Source: Neorhizobium vignae (GTDB taxonomy: Bacteria > Pseudomonadota > Alphaproteobacteria > Rhizobiales > Rhizobiaceae). From it: a stretch of DNA of 64,000 bases. A program made the translations under genes and the position numbers. Where the stretch lies: contig NZ_JNNU01000007.1 of the NCBI RefSeq assembly GCF_000732195.1, positions 186,001 through 250,000 of the forward strand, read 5' to 3'. This document shows, piece after piece, positions 35,579 through 43,634 of this stretch (the stretch's first letter is position 1; every line of letters starts with the position of its first letter). The notes below the pieces were generated by a model. The model made no database searches, was not told the origin of the DNA, and saw nothing but the letters and a program-made list of their open reading frames with translations.

Positions 35579-36352
35579 CTACCAGATCTTCCGGGTCAGC
35601 CCGTGGTATAGCCAGGTCCAGATCGGCGGCGGGAAACGCAGTGCGGACGGGCCTTGCGGCTGGTACGGCCTCAGCGTGCCGTCGATGGCATCCTGAAGCG
35701 CGCGGACGCTGATATCGACGCAGGAGGCGGTCATCAGCAGCGGATAGGTGGCGAGCGAATCCGATCGCGCCGGCTCCATCCGCTTTTCGTAGAGCGTCCC
35801 GCCGGTATCGATGCCGTTGTCGACCAGATGCACGGTCGCGCCAAAGTTTTTCTCGTCGCCTTCGACCCGCGACCAGTAGCCGCCCATCTGGCCGCGATAC
35901 ATCGGATTGATGCCGGCATGGAAGTTGATGACGGGGCAGGGGATGGCGGCAAGCGTCGCTGGCGACAGGATGCGGCAGGATATGGTGAAGATCGCAGCGG
36001 GCCTCAAGGCTGTCACCGCTGCGTGACAGGCCTGATCGTTGAGGGAAGCCACGTGGGTCACGGGGATCGCCGGGTTAGGCTCGGCGGAATGGCCGTAGTC
36101 GCGGATGATATCGGCGGAGCGCCTTGCCGCGACGCTCTTGGTGAGCCGCGATGCGATCATCGTCGCCAGCTGACCGAGCGCTGTAAACCAGCCGAACCGC
36201 CGGGCGCGGCGTTTCAGCAGCGTGCCCTTCGATTCCGGCTGTTCCTCGACGACATGCAGGTCGGGAAAATGTTTTGCCAATGCGTTGATCATCAGCTGCG
36301 GGTTCGCCCCGCCCGACGTCATCACCACGATCCGAGAATTCCGGTCCTGCAT
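35579..36352 (-). CDS. Formyltransferase-fold protein
   Basis: The 257-residue protein carries the formyl-transferase core: INFHAGINPMYRG with the Asn and His of the catalytic set, and HLVDNGIDTGGTLY with the Asp. That triad is shared by methionyl-tRNA, purine and sugar N-formyltransferases that use 10-formyl-THF. No tRNA-binding C-terminal domain is present. In the corrinoid island it may consume or produce formyl-THF, but no acceptor can be named. The start at 36352 follows a GGGGGGA site. Confidence 0.8.
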   Translation of the reverse strand: MQDRNSRIVVMTSGGANPQLMINALAKHFPDLHVVEEQPESKGTLLKRRARRFGWFTALGQLATMIASRLTKSVAARRSADIIRDYGHSAEPNPAIPVTHVASLNDQACHAAVTALRPAAIFTISCRILSPATLAAIPCPVINFHAGINPMYRGQMGGYWSRVEGDEKNFGATVHLVDNGIDTGGTLYEKRMEPARSDSLATYPLLMTASCVDISVRALQDAIDGTLRPYQPQGPSALRFPPPIWTWLYHGLTRKIW

Positions 36353-36410
36353 CGATCCCCCCGCAAAAAGCGCAGGGCGGCACTCTTCCGCCGAAGGCCC
36401 GAACAAACGG

Positions 36411-37052
36411 TTAAACCGAGCGTAACGCCTGCGTGAGGTCGCCGTAGCCGGTGAAGCGGTATTCGTATTCCAGGCCGAGGTACTCGGCGGCCCCACGCGC
36501 CTTTTCCTGAAGGACCTTGTCTTCCTCCTGGCTGAGATAGACGAGTTTTCGGTAATTGCCGAAATACATGTCCTTCAGCTGCGGATGACGGTCGAGGCCG
36601 AGCGGTTCGATGACGAAGGCCTCGAACTGGCGGGCAAGGAAGTCGGTCAGGAAAAATGAAAAAAGGTCTTCGTCCGCTTTTGCGGCAAAAGCGTCGTTTC
36701 CGGCAAAGAAGGAATAACAGTGCGGGCCCTCAATGCGGGCAATGCCCTCGCGCTCGCAGAGCCGGTCGATGTCGCCGCCCGTTCCGCAATCGGCGTAGGC
36801 GAAGAAGATTTTTTCGAAGCCTGCGTCACGCGCCTCGGCGACAGCTTTTTCCAGCCCCGGAACGATCTTCTGCGGATAGGCGTGCCAGATTGCCGGCAAA
36901 CAGTTGAGATCGATATGGCCAAGGCCTTGCTGCCTGGAAACAGCGAGGATTTCCCTGGCGATCGCTCCGCACGCGATCACGTGAACTTTTTCGCGAGTTG
37001 AACGTTCCTCTGCCGGAAAATTCATTTCCGCCACGATTTCATCTCTCTCCAT
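36411..37052 (-). CDS. DUF1638 protein of the corrinoid operon
   Basis: The 213-residue protein has the DUF1638 features: VHVIACGAIAREIL near the start, YADCGTGGDIDRLCERE in the middle (two Cys), EGPHCYSFFAG and MYFGNYRKLVYLSQ. The conserved Cys residues suggest a metal or cofactor contact. DUF1638 genes often lie near MttB-family and corrinoid genes, but their task is unknown. The start may be ATG 37052 or ATG 37025; neither has a good ribosome site. It is divergent from an entericidin-like gene only 14 bases away. Confidence 0.8.
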   Translation of the reverse strand: MERDEIVAEMNFPAEERSTREKVHVIACGAIAREILAVSRQQGLGHIDLNCLPAIWHAYPQKIVPGLEKAVAEARDAGFEKIFFAYADCGTGGDIDRLCEREGIARIEGPHCYSFFAGNDAFAAKADEDLFSFFLTDFLARQFEAFVIEPLGLDRHPQLKDMYFGNYRKLVYLSQEEDKVLQEKARGAAEYLGLEYEYRFTGYGDLTQALRSV

Positions 37053-37066
37053 TGGAGTATTCTAAC

Positions 37067-37225
37067 ATGACGGCCAAGACAGTCACGATAATCGCCGCTC
37101 TTCTTGCGACGATGGTTTCTCTCACCTCCTGCGGCAATACCATTCGTGGCATGGGCCAGGATACGGCCAATACCGTCAATGCCACTCAGGACGCGGGGCG
37201 CCGGGTCGATCGCGCTGCGCGCTAA
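37067..37225 (+). CDS. Entericidin-like small lipoprotein
   Basis: The 52-residue lipoprotein has a short signal sequence ending in the lipobox LTSC (SLTSCGNTIRGMGQDT) and a charged amphipathic mature part ending in VDRAAR. This matches the entericidin A/B family of tiny membrane lipoproteins. GGAG lies 8 bases before the ATG. It stands alone on the plus strand between minus-strand corrinoid genes. Confidence 0.85.
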   Translation: MTAKTVTIIAALLATMVSLTSCGNTIRGMGQDTANTVNATQDAGRRVDRAAR

Positions 37226-37255
37226 GGCGTCTCAGTCAGCAGGCCGTTCGGCGCC

Positions 37256-37957
37256 TCAGGCGCCGGCGGCAAGGCTGTTGTGCTTGCGACGGATATATTC
37301 CTTCGCCGTTTCGACAGCGACCGCCGCATCGCGGCAATAGGCATCGGCGCCGACGGCCCTGCCGAATTCCTCGTTGAGCGGCGCGCCGCCGACAAGCACG
37401 ATGTAGTCGTCGCGCATGCCCTTTTCCTTCAGGGTGTCGATGACGACCTTCATATAGGGCATGGTCGTGGTCAAAAGCGCCGACATTCCGAGAATATCGG
37501 GCTGCTCCCGCTCGATCGCATCGAGATAATTCTCGACGGGGTTGTTGATGCCAAGATCGACCACGTCGAAGCCCGCTCCCTCCATCATCATGCCGACGAG
37601 GTTCTTGCCGATGTCGTGGATGTCGCCCTTGACGGTGCCGATCACCATCTTGCCGAGCTTCGGAGCGCCGGTTTCGACCAGAAGCGGGCGCAGGATGAAC
37701 ATGCCCGCCTTCATGGCATTCGCCGAGAGCAGCACTTCCGGCACGAAAAGAATGCCATCGCGGAAGTCGATGCCGACGATGCGCATGCCCTCGACCAGTG
37801 CCTTCGTAAGGACGTCATAGGGCGTCCAGCCGCGCGCGAGCAGGATGTTGGTCGCCTCCTCGATCTCCTCCTTCAAGCCGTCGTAAAGATCGTCGTGCAT
37901 CTGCTGCACGAGTTCCTCGTCGGAAAGTTCCGCCAGGATGATTTCGTCGTCGGACAT
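37256..37957 (-). CDS. Corrinoid (B12-binding) protein, MttC/MtbC type
   Basis: The 233-residue protein has a helical cap domain (about 10-95) and a Rossmann-like B12 domain with DIHDIG (112-117), whose His114 replaces the lower ligand of cobalamin. Downstream lie SALLTTTMPYM and VLVGGAPLN, typical of this family. It would carry the methyl group between the MttB-like enzyme, encoded divergently from 38221, and the MtvA-like enzyme. It heads the minus-strand run of corrinoid genes. Unlike several partners it lacks an Arg/Gly tail. Confidence 0.95.
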   Translation of the reverse strand: MSDDEIILAELSDEELVQQMHDDLYDGLKEEIEEATNILLARGWTPYDVLTKALVEGMRIVGIDFRDGILFVPEVLLSANAMKAGMFILRPLLVETGAPKLGKMVIGTVKGDIHDIGKNLVGMMMEGAGFDVVDLGINNPVENYLDAIEREQPDILGMSALLTTTMPYMKVVIDTLKEKGMRDDYIVLVGGAPLNEEFGRAVGADAYCRDAAVAVETAKEYIRRKHNSLAAGA

Positions 37958-38220
37958 GCAATGCTTCCCTTCGTTCGAGGGGCCGGTTCGAAGGCCGGCA
38001 AATCAGACGTTTACCGTCCCGACTATCTGTACCTTTAATTTGCTTGGCAATTTCTTTCGTATGCGACAGCGGCGCGTCGGAAAAACGACGGAAGATCGCG
38101 GCGTGATGTCTGTCCTGTACAAACCCGTGACGCAGAAAGGCGGGGCTCCGCTTGCGCTTGAGCCTAGCATGGCGCATCAAAAAGCTTGAGGCGCTTTTCA
38201 AAGCGGAGGCGAGGAACATC

Positions 38221-39795
38221 ATGGACGATTTGACCCCAGAGACGGAACCGGCAGGCAGCGGGGCCAGGCGTGGCCGCGGCGAGCGCGGAGCGGCAGGCCG
38301 CCGCGCGGCCCGCGCAGGCAACGGTCCCGGCCTCTCCTTGCCCTATATCACCCGCAAAATAGGCGTCTACGAGGTGCTGGACGAGGAGGGCCTTGCTCTC
38401 ATCGAGCGCAATGCGGATCTCATCCTCGAAGAAATAGGCATCGAATTCCGCGAGGACGAGGAAGCGCTGGATCTCTGGGCGAAGGCTGGTGCCGATGTCC
38501 AGGGCCATCGGGTGCATTTCCCCAAGGGCCTCTGCCGGGAACTCCTGAAGACCGCACCGAGCGAATTCACCTGGCATGCGCGCAATCCGGAACGCAACGT
38601 CCAGATCGGCGGCAAGGCGACCGTGTTCGCGCCGGTCTACGGACCTCCCTTCGTGCGCGATCTCGACGGCAAGCGCCGTTACGCGACGATCGAGGATTTC
38701 CGCAACTTCGTGAAGCTCGCCTATATGGCGCCGTCGATGCATTCGTCGGGCGGCACGGTTTGCGAACCGGTCGACGTGCCGGTCAACAAGCGGCATCTCG
38801 ACATGGTCTACAGCCATATCAAGTATTCCGACAAGCCGTTCATGGGATCGGTCACCGCGCCGGAACGCGCCGAGGACACCGTCGCCATGGCGAAGCTGGT
38901 GTTCGGCGACGAATTCGTCGAAAACAATTGCGTCACCCTGAACCTCATCAACGCCAATTCTCCGATGGTATTCGACGGGACCATGCTCGGCGCGCTGAAG
39001 GTCTATGCGCGGCATAACCAGGCATCGGTCGTGTCGCCGTTCATTCTCTCCGGCGCCATGAGCCCGGTGACCGTGACCGGCACGCTGACGCAGATTCTTG
39101 CCGAGGTGCTGGCGGGTGCTGCGCTGACGCAGCTGATCCGCAAAGGCTCGCCGGTGCTGTTCGGCACGTTCGCGGCGTCGATCTCGATGCAGTCGGGCGC
39201 TCCGACCTTCGGCACGCCGGAGCCGTCCCTGGTTTCTTACGGCGCGGCCCAGCTTGCCCGTCGCCTCGGCCTGCCGTTCCGCACCGGCGGTTCGCTCTGC
39301 GGCTCGAAAGTGCCCGATGCCCAGGCGGCGCACGAATCGGCCAATACGCTCAACACGACCCTGCTCGCCGGCACCAATTTCGTGCTGCATGCGGCGGGCT
39401 GGCTGGAAGGTGGTCTGGTGTCGTCCTATGAAAAATTCATGATCGACCAGGACCAGCTCGGCATGATGCAGAAGATGGCGCAGGGCGTCGATTTGTCCGA
39501 GGAGGGCCAGGCCCTCGACGCGATCCGCGAAGTCGGCCCCGGCAGCCACTATCTCGGCTGCGCCCATACCCAGGCGCATTTCCAGACGGCCTTCTATCGC
39601 TCGGCGCTGATGGACAACAATTCCTTCGAACAGTGGGAGATCGAGGGCGAGAAGCGCATCGAGCAGCGCGCCAACGCGCTCTGCCGCTCCTGGCTCGACA
39701 GTTACGAAGCACCGCCGCTCGATCCTGCGATCGACGAGGCGCTGCTCGCCTTCATCAAGGACCGCAAGGATTCGATGCCCGACGCCTTCACCTGA
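38221..39795 (+). CDS. MttB-superfamily methyltransferase without pyrrolysine
   Basis: The 524-residue protein belongs to the trimethylamine methyltransferase family (TIM barrel; segments GGTVCEPVDVP, TLNLINANSPMVFDGTML, LFGTFAASISMQSGAPTFGTPEP). The frame has no in-frame TAG, so it lacks pyrrolysine and belongs with MtgB-like enzymes that demethylate betaines (glycine betaine, proline betaine, carnitine and others). Residues 12-36 form an Arg/Gly/Ala-rich N-terminal tail absent from the catalytic fold. The ATG at 38221 follows GAGGAACATC. It is divergent from the corrinoid-protein gene, its expected partner. Confidence 0.92.
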   Translation: MDDLTPETEPAGSGARRGRGERGAAGRRAARAGNGPGLSLPYITRKIGVYEVLDEEGLALIERNADLILEEIGIEFREDEEALDLWAKAGADVQGHRVHFPKGLCRELLKTAPSEFTWHARNPERNVQIGGKATVFAPVYGPPFVRDLDGKRRYATIEDFRNFVKLAYMAPSMHSSGGTVCEPVDVPVNKRHLDMVYSHIKYSDKPFMGSVTAPERAEDTVAMAKLVFGDEFVENNCVTLNLINANSPMVFDGTMLGALKVYARHNQASVVSPFILSGAMSPVTVTGTLTQILAEVLAGAALTQLIRKGSPVLFGTFAASISMQSGAPTFGTPEPSLVSYGAAQLARRLGLPFRTGGSLCGSKVPDAQAAHESANTLNTTLLAGTNFVLHAAGWLEGGLVSSYEKFMIDQDQLGMMQKMAQGVDLSEEGQALDAIREVGPGSHYLGCAHTQAHFQTAFYRSALMDNNSFEQWEIEGEKRIEQRANALCRSWLDSYEAPPLDPAIDEALLAFIKDRKDSMPDAFT

Positions 39796-39896
39796 AGAGA
39801 GCCCGATGCCGCCAGGGAGCAAGGCGGTGCCAGACTGGTAGCGGATTTTGTCCAGGAAGGGGTTTGGCGCCCTCACTACAAATACCAGGGGCCTCG

Positions 39897-40574
39897 GTGA
39901 GGCCGCCTTCACCACTTCTCGATGAGATTGCCGCGAGGCTCGAACCGCACGGCATTCTGATCCGCGGCGTGGTGAATTTTGGATCGGGGGAGCGGCCGTT
40001 GCTCGGCGATGGCATGCTTGCCAGGTCCGTCGTCTTGCTCGGCAATGTCGACGGTTCGATCTGGCCGTCGTTTACGGAATGGCGAAACGGCCGTGACGGC
40101 CCCGATCCCCTCGACACGTGGTCGAAGACGCTGATCCGGCCTCTTGCCGAGCAGCTCGGAGCGGCTGCCTATTTCCCGTCCGATCCGCCCTGGCAGCCGT
40201 TCCAGCAATGGGCGATGAAGGCCGAAGGCCTGAAGTCGTCGCCGCTCGGCATCCTCATCCATCCGCAGTTCGGCCTCTGGCACGGGTATCGCGGCGCTCT
40301 CGGTTTTCCGTTTGCGATAGAGAGTTCGCCCGATGAGGCCGAGCATCCTTGCGAGAGCTGCGCGGATAAGCCCTGCCTGTCAGCCTGTCCCGTCAATGCA
40401 GTCGGCCTGTCGGGCTTCGATGTTGCCCGATGCGCTGCCTATCTCGCAAGCGATGCGGGCAAAGCGACCTGCATGATTTCCGGCTGTGCGGCCCGCAATT
40501 CCTGTCCGGTCGGCGCGCAGCATCGCTACCCGCCGGGGCAGCTCCGGTTCCATATGGAAGCGCTGGTGCGGTGA
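39897..40574 (+). CDS. 4Fe-4S ferredoxin-like protein near mttB
   Basis: The 225-residue protein starts at GTG 39897 after an AGGGG site. A domain of about 145 residues without a known motif is followed by a 4Fe-4S motif, Cys152-x2-Cys155-x4-Cys160-x3-Cys164-Pro, and four more Cys (179, 192, 197, 203) that may hold a second cluster. The C-terminal arrangement recalls QueG and corrinoid-dependent reductases but the protein is much shorter. It may feed electrons to the corrinoid activator; this is inference from being next after the MttB gene. Confidence 0.75.
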   Translation: MRPPSPLLDEIAARLEPHGILIRGVVNFGSGERPLLGDGMLARSVVLLGNVDGSIWPSFTEWRNGRDGPDPLDTWSKTLIRPLAEQLGAAAYFPSDPPWQPFQQWAMKAEGLKSSPLGILIHPQFGLWHGYRGALGFPFAIESSPDEAEHPCESCADKPCLSACPVNAVGLSGFDVARCAAYLASDAGKATCMISGCAARNSCPVGAQHRYPPGQLRFHMEALVR

Positions 40575-40658
40575 ACGAAAAAAGTTTTTCCCGGGTACCC
40601 AAGGAATTTCCGCAGCGAAACGTCTAAACTCTTGAGCGACGGAAAAGCGGGCGGATAA

Positions 40659-41186
40659 GTGAGCGCGGAAATCCTCGATAAGGCATGCCAGGGCGACCGC
40701 AATGCGTTTTCAGCGCTCGTCGAGGCGCACTACGATTTCATTCATGCCGTCGCCTGGCGCTGGTGCGGCTCGCAAAGCGATGCGGAAGACATCGCCCAGG
40801 ACGTCTGTATCCGGCTGGGCAAGGCGATCCGCAGCTTCAAGGGGCAGTCGGCGTTCCGCACCTGGCTCTACACCCTGACACTGAATGCCGTGCGCGACCA
40901 TCAGCGCAAGTCCTCCCGCCGGCGACGGGACCACGACCGGCTAGCAAATGACCCGATCTTCTTTTCGCATCCGGAGCCGGAGGAGGACGGTCGCGGTGAC
41001 TGGCTGTGGGCGGCGGTGCGCCGCCTGCCGGAAAAACAGCGGGATGCGGTCCTGCTGGTTCACGGCGAAGGGCTCTCCCATGCGGCTGCGGCGGGCATTC
41101 TCGAATGCAGCGAAAACACGGTCTCCTGGCATCTGCACGAGGCGCGTAAACGATTGAAGGACCTTCTGAAGAAGGAGGCGGTTTGA
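40659..41186 (+). CDS. ECF-type RNA polymerase sigma factor
   Basis: The 175-residue protein has region 2 (YDFIHAVAWRWCGSQSDAEDIAQDVCIRL) and region 4 (AAVRRLPEKQRDAVLLVHGEGLSHAAAAGIL), separated by a basic linker. It starts with GTG. The VWA-protein gene begins 3 bases after its stop, so they are translationally coupled; the partner's N-terminus looks like a membrane anti-sigma factor. Confidence 0.93.
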   Translation: MSAEILDKACQGDRNAFSALVEAHYDFIHAVAWRWCGSQSDAEDIAQDVCIRLGKAIRSFKGQSAFRTWLYTLTLNAVRDHQRKSSRRRRDHDRLANDPIFFSHPEPEEDGRGDWLWAAVRRLPEKQRDAVLLVHGEGLSHAAAAGILECSENTVSWHLHEARKRLKDLLKKEAV

Positions 41187-41188
41187 CC

Positions 41189-43264
41189 ATGACGGACGAA
41201 TTCGACCAACTCGGCAATCTAGCCCCGGCGCCCCGCGCTTCCGATGCGGCACGCGCCCGTGCGCTTGCCGCCGCCATGCAGGCCTTCGACGAGACGGAAA
41301 AAAATGCCGCACGCAGCAAAGGAAGTTCCTGGTGGCGGCGTCAAAGCTCCGTTCTCAACCGGATCTGGAGCATCCGCATGGTCACCCAACACCGTTATCT
41401 CGCAGGCTCTGCGCTTGCGACGATGCTGATCATTCCCACGGCCGCACTGCTGACATTCGAACTGACGCGCGGCAACCTGCCGGGCTCGGGGCAGGTCGCC
41501 CTGCCGCAAGTCATGGACGCGCCGAAGCCCGCGGCGGAAAGAGTTCCGGCGCCGCCGGTCGCGAAGCCGGCTGAACCGCAGCAGGAAGCGGTACCGGGGG
41601 GGGACGCTGCACCATCGGCTCGATCCTCCAGACAAGGCGATTTTGCTGCGCCGGATGTTGCCCGGCTCCTGAACAAGCAGGAGGCCAGCGGTGGTGCTGC
41701 CAAACGAAGCGTGGCGCCCCCTCAAGCGGTTATGCCCGCTCCCATGGCGCCGCCGCCGGTCATGGCTGAGCGCGCGGTACCACTGGCCGCCGTTCCCCGT
41801 CATGCGCCAACCGAGCGCGAAATCCTGCCGCCACTCGAAGAAAGCCGCGACCGTTTCGCCAATGCGGACACCAATCCGGTAAAGAGCGTCGCAACCGATC
41901 CGGTCTCGACCTTCTCCGTCGACGTCGATACCGCGTCCTATGCCTTCGTCCGACGCTCGCTGCTGGAAGGACATCTGCCCGATCCGGACAGCGTGCGCGT
42001 TGAGGAGATGATCAACTACTTCCCCTATGACTGGCCGCGGCCGCAGACGGTCGACGAACCGTTCCGGACCACCGTCACCGTCACGCCGACGCCGTGGAAT
42101 AGCGGCACTCGGCTGATGCATGTGGCGATCAAGGGGTACGAGGCCACGCCGGCCGCGCAGCCTGCGGCCAATCTGGTTTTCCTGATCGACGTCTCGGGCT
42201 CGATGAACGCACCGGACAGGCTGCCTTTGCTGAAAAGCGCTTTCCGACTGCTGGTCGGCAAGCTGAAACCGGAGGACAAGGTCTCGATCGTCACCTATGC
42301 AGGCAATGCCGGGACGGTGCTGGAGCCGACCTCCGCCCGTGAGCGCGACAGGATTCTCGCTGCAATCGACAATCTTCGGCCCGGCGGCTCGACGGCCGGC
42401 GCCGAAGGCATTGATGCGGCCTATCGGCTGGCCCGCCAGGCCTTCATCCAGGGCGGCGTCAACCGGGTGATGCTGGCGACCGACGGCGATTTCAACGTGG
42501 GCGCTTCCAGCGACGAAGATTTGAAGCGGATCATCGAGCAGCGCCGCAAGGACGGCATCTTCCTGTCGGTTCTTGGTTTCGGAAAGGGCAATCTCAACGA
42601 CAGCCTGATGCAGACGCTCGCCCAGAACGGCAACGGCACGGCCGCCTATATCGATACGCTTGCCGAGGCGCAGAAGGCGCTTGTCGACGAGGCCGGCTCG
42701 ACGCTTTTCCCGATCGCCAAGGACGTGAAGATCCAGGTGGAGTTCAATCCGCAGCAGATCTCCGAATATCGACTGGTCGGCTATGAGACCCGGGCGCTAA
42801 AGCGCGAGGATTTCAACAATGACCGGGTGGATGCCGGCGATATCGGCTCCGGCCATGCGGTGACGGCGATTTACGAGGTGACGCCGAAAGGCAGCGCCTC
42901 GGCGCTCAACGACCCGCTCCGTTACGGCCCGGCCGCGGCGTCGGCACCGATCCCGGTCTCCGATGAAATGGCCTTCGTCAAAATCCGCTACAAGCAGCCG
43001 GATGGTGATGTCAGCAAGCTGATCACCACGCCGGTCTCGGAAATGAACGCGGTGCGGGATTTCTCGGCGGCACCTCAGGATGTCCGCTTCGCCACGGCCG
43101 TCGCCGCCTTCGGTCAGAAACTGCGCGGCACCGATGCGCTTGACGCCTATCCCTACCGCTTGATCCTCGACATGGCGCGCAACGCCCGCGGCGAGGATGC
43201 GTTCGGATATCGGGGCGGGTTCCTCGATCTGGTGCGGCTCGCGGAGACCCTGGACCTCCGGTAA
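41189..43264 (+). CDS. Membrane VWA-domain protein (YfbK-like), possible anti-sigma partner
   Basis: The 691-residue protein has an N-terminal cytoplasmic stretch (1-70), one membrane helix (about 75-93), a Pro/Ala-rich linker to about 205, a vWF-type-A N-terminal domain, the VWA domain with the MIDAS motif DVSGSMN (about residue 334), and a DUF3520-type C-terminus. VWA domains bind protein partners through metal. The position right after an ECF sigma gene and the anti-sigma-like N-terminus suggest envelope signalling. I chose ATG 41189, 10 bases after GAAGGAGG, over TTG 41183. Confidence 0.88.
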   Translation: MTDEFDQLGNLAPAPRASDAARARALAAAMQAFDETEKNAARSKGSSWWRRQSSVLNRIWSIRMVTQHRYLAGSALATMLIIPTAALLTFELTRGNLPGSGQVALPQVMDAPKPAAERVPAPPVAKPAEPQQEAVPGGDAAPSARSSRQGDFAAPDVARLLNKQEASGGAAKRSVAPPQAVMPAPMAPPPVMAERAVPLAAVPRHAPTEREILPPLEESRDRFANADTNPVKSVATDPVSTFSVDVDTASYAFVRRSLLEGHLPDPDSVRVEEMINYFPYDWPRPQTVDEPFRTTVTVTPTPWNSGTRLMHVAIKGYEATPAAQPAANLVFLIDVSGSMNAPDRLPLLKSAFRLLVGKLKPEDKVSIVTYAGNAGTVLEPTSARERDRILAAIDNLRPGGSTAGAEGIDAAYRLARQAFIQGGVNRVMLATDGDFNVGASSDEDLKRIIEQRRKDGIFLSVLGFGKGNLNDSLMQTLAQNGNGTAAYIDTLAEAQKALVDEAGSTLFPIAKDVKIQVEFNPQQISEYRLVGYETRALKREDFNNDRVDAGDIGSGHAVTAIYEVTPKGSASALNDPLRYGPAAASAPIPVSDEMAFVKIRYKQPDGDVSKLITTPVSEMNAVRDFSAAPQDVRFATAVAAFGQKLRGTDALDAYPYRLILDMARNARGEDAFGYRGGFLDLVRLAETLDLR

Positions 43265-43265
43265 G

Positions 43266-43610
43266 TCAGGCCTTCGGGTAGGCCCGCTCCAGTCCGCCGG
43301 AGCGGGTCAGTCCGTCGCGAAACGCGACATAGGCCGGATGCTGGCTGGACTTCGCGGCTTCCATCAGCCGGATCTGCAGGCGGGCAGGGGCGGCGTTGCC
43401 GATCCACTCGCCACATTTCTGAAGCTTCAGCGAATTCAGGAACTTCGCTTCCGAGGCGTTGTGCATGTAGAGGTGCAAACCATCGAGCAGCAGGTCGTCT
43501 GACGTCGGGTTGTCCATCAGCAGAATAAGCCAGGACTGATTTTCGGCGGAGAAAGTGGAAAGGCTCTCCGCCACTGTTTCCCGGCTGCCGATCGGCGATA
43601 TGTTTGCCAT
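43266..43610 (-). CDS. Hypothetical protein downstream of bmt
   Basis: The 114-residue protein (start MANISPIGSRETVAESLSTF) has no domain that I recognise. The N-terminal half has a hydrophobic strand (SWLILLMDNPTSDDLLLDGL), and a basic segment follows with one Cys. AAGGA lies at good distance before the ATG. It follows the betaine-homocysteine methyltransferase gene by 24 bases on the same strand, so it is probably in the same operon. It converges on the VWA gene end. Confidence 0.65.
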   Translation of the reverse strand: MANISPIGSRETVAESLSTFSAENQSWLILLMDNPTSDDLLLDGLHLYMHNASEAKFLNSLKLQKCGEWIGNAAPARLQIRLMEAAKSSQHPAYVAFRDGLTRSGGLERAYPKA

Positions 43611-43634
43611 GTCTCTGTCCTTCAGCCCAACGGG

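Noticed and set aside
38075..38090. CGTCG-6 nt-CGACG inverted repeat between the MttB and corrinoid-protein genes
   Set aside because: Short GC arms of this size are expected by chance in this sequence; it is not repeated before other island genes.
38221..39795. Pyrrolysine in the MttB-family protein
   Set aside because: No in-frame TAG occurs in the coding sequence, and no pyl genes are present in the window.
40575..40658. An EcfG-type (GGAAC/CGTT) promoter before the sigma factor gene
   Set aside because: The nearest GGAAT and CGTC are only 13 bases apart, not the 16-17 expected.
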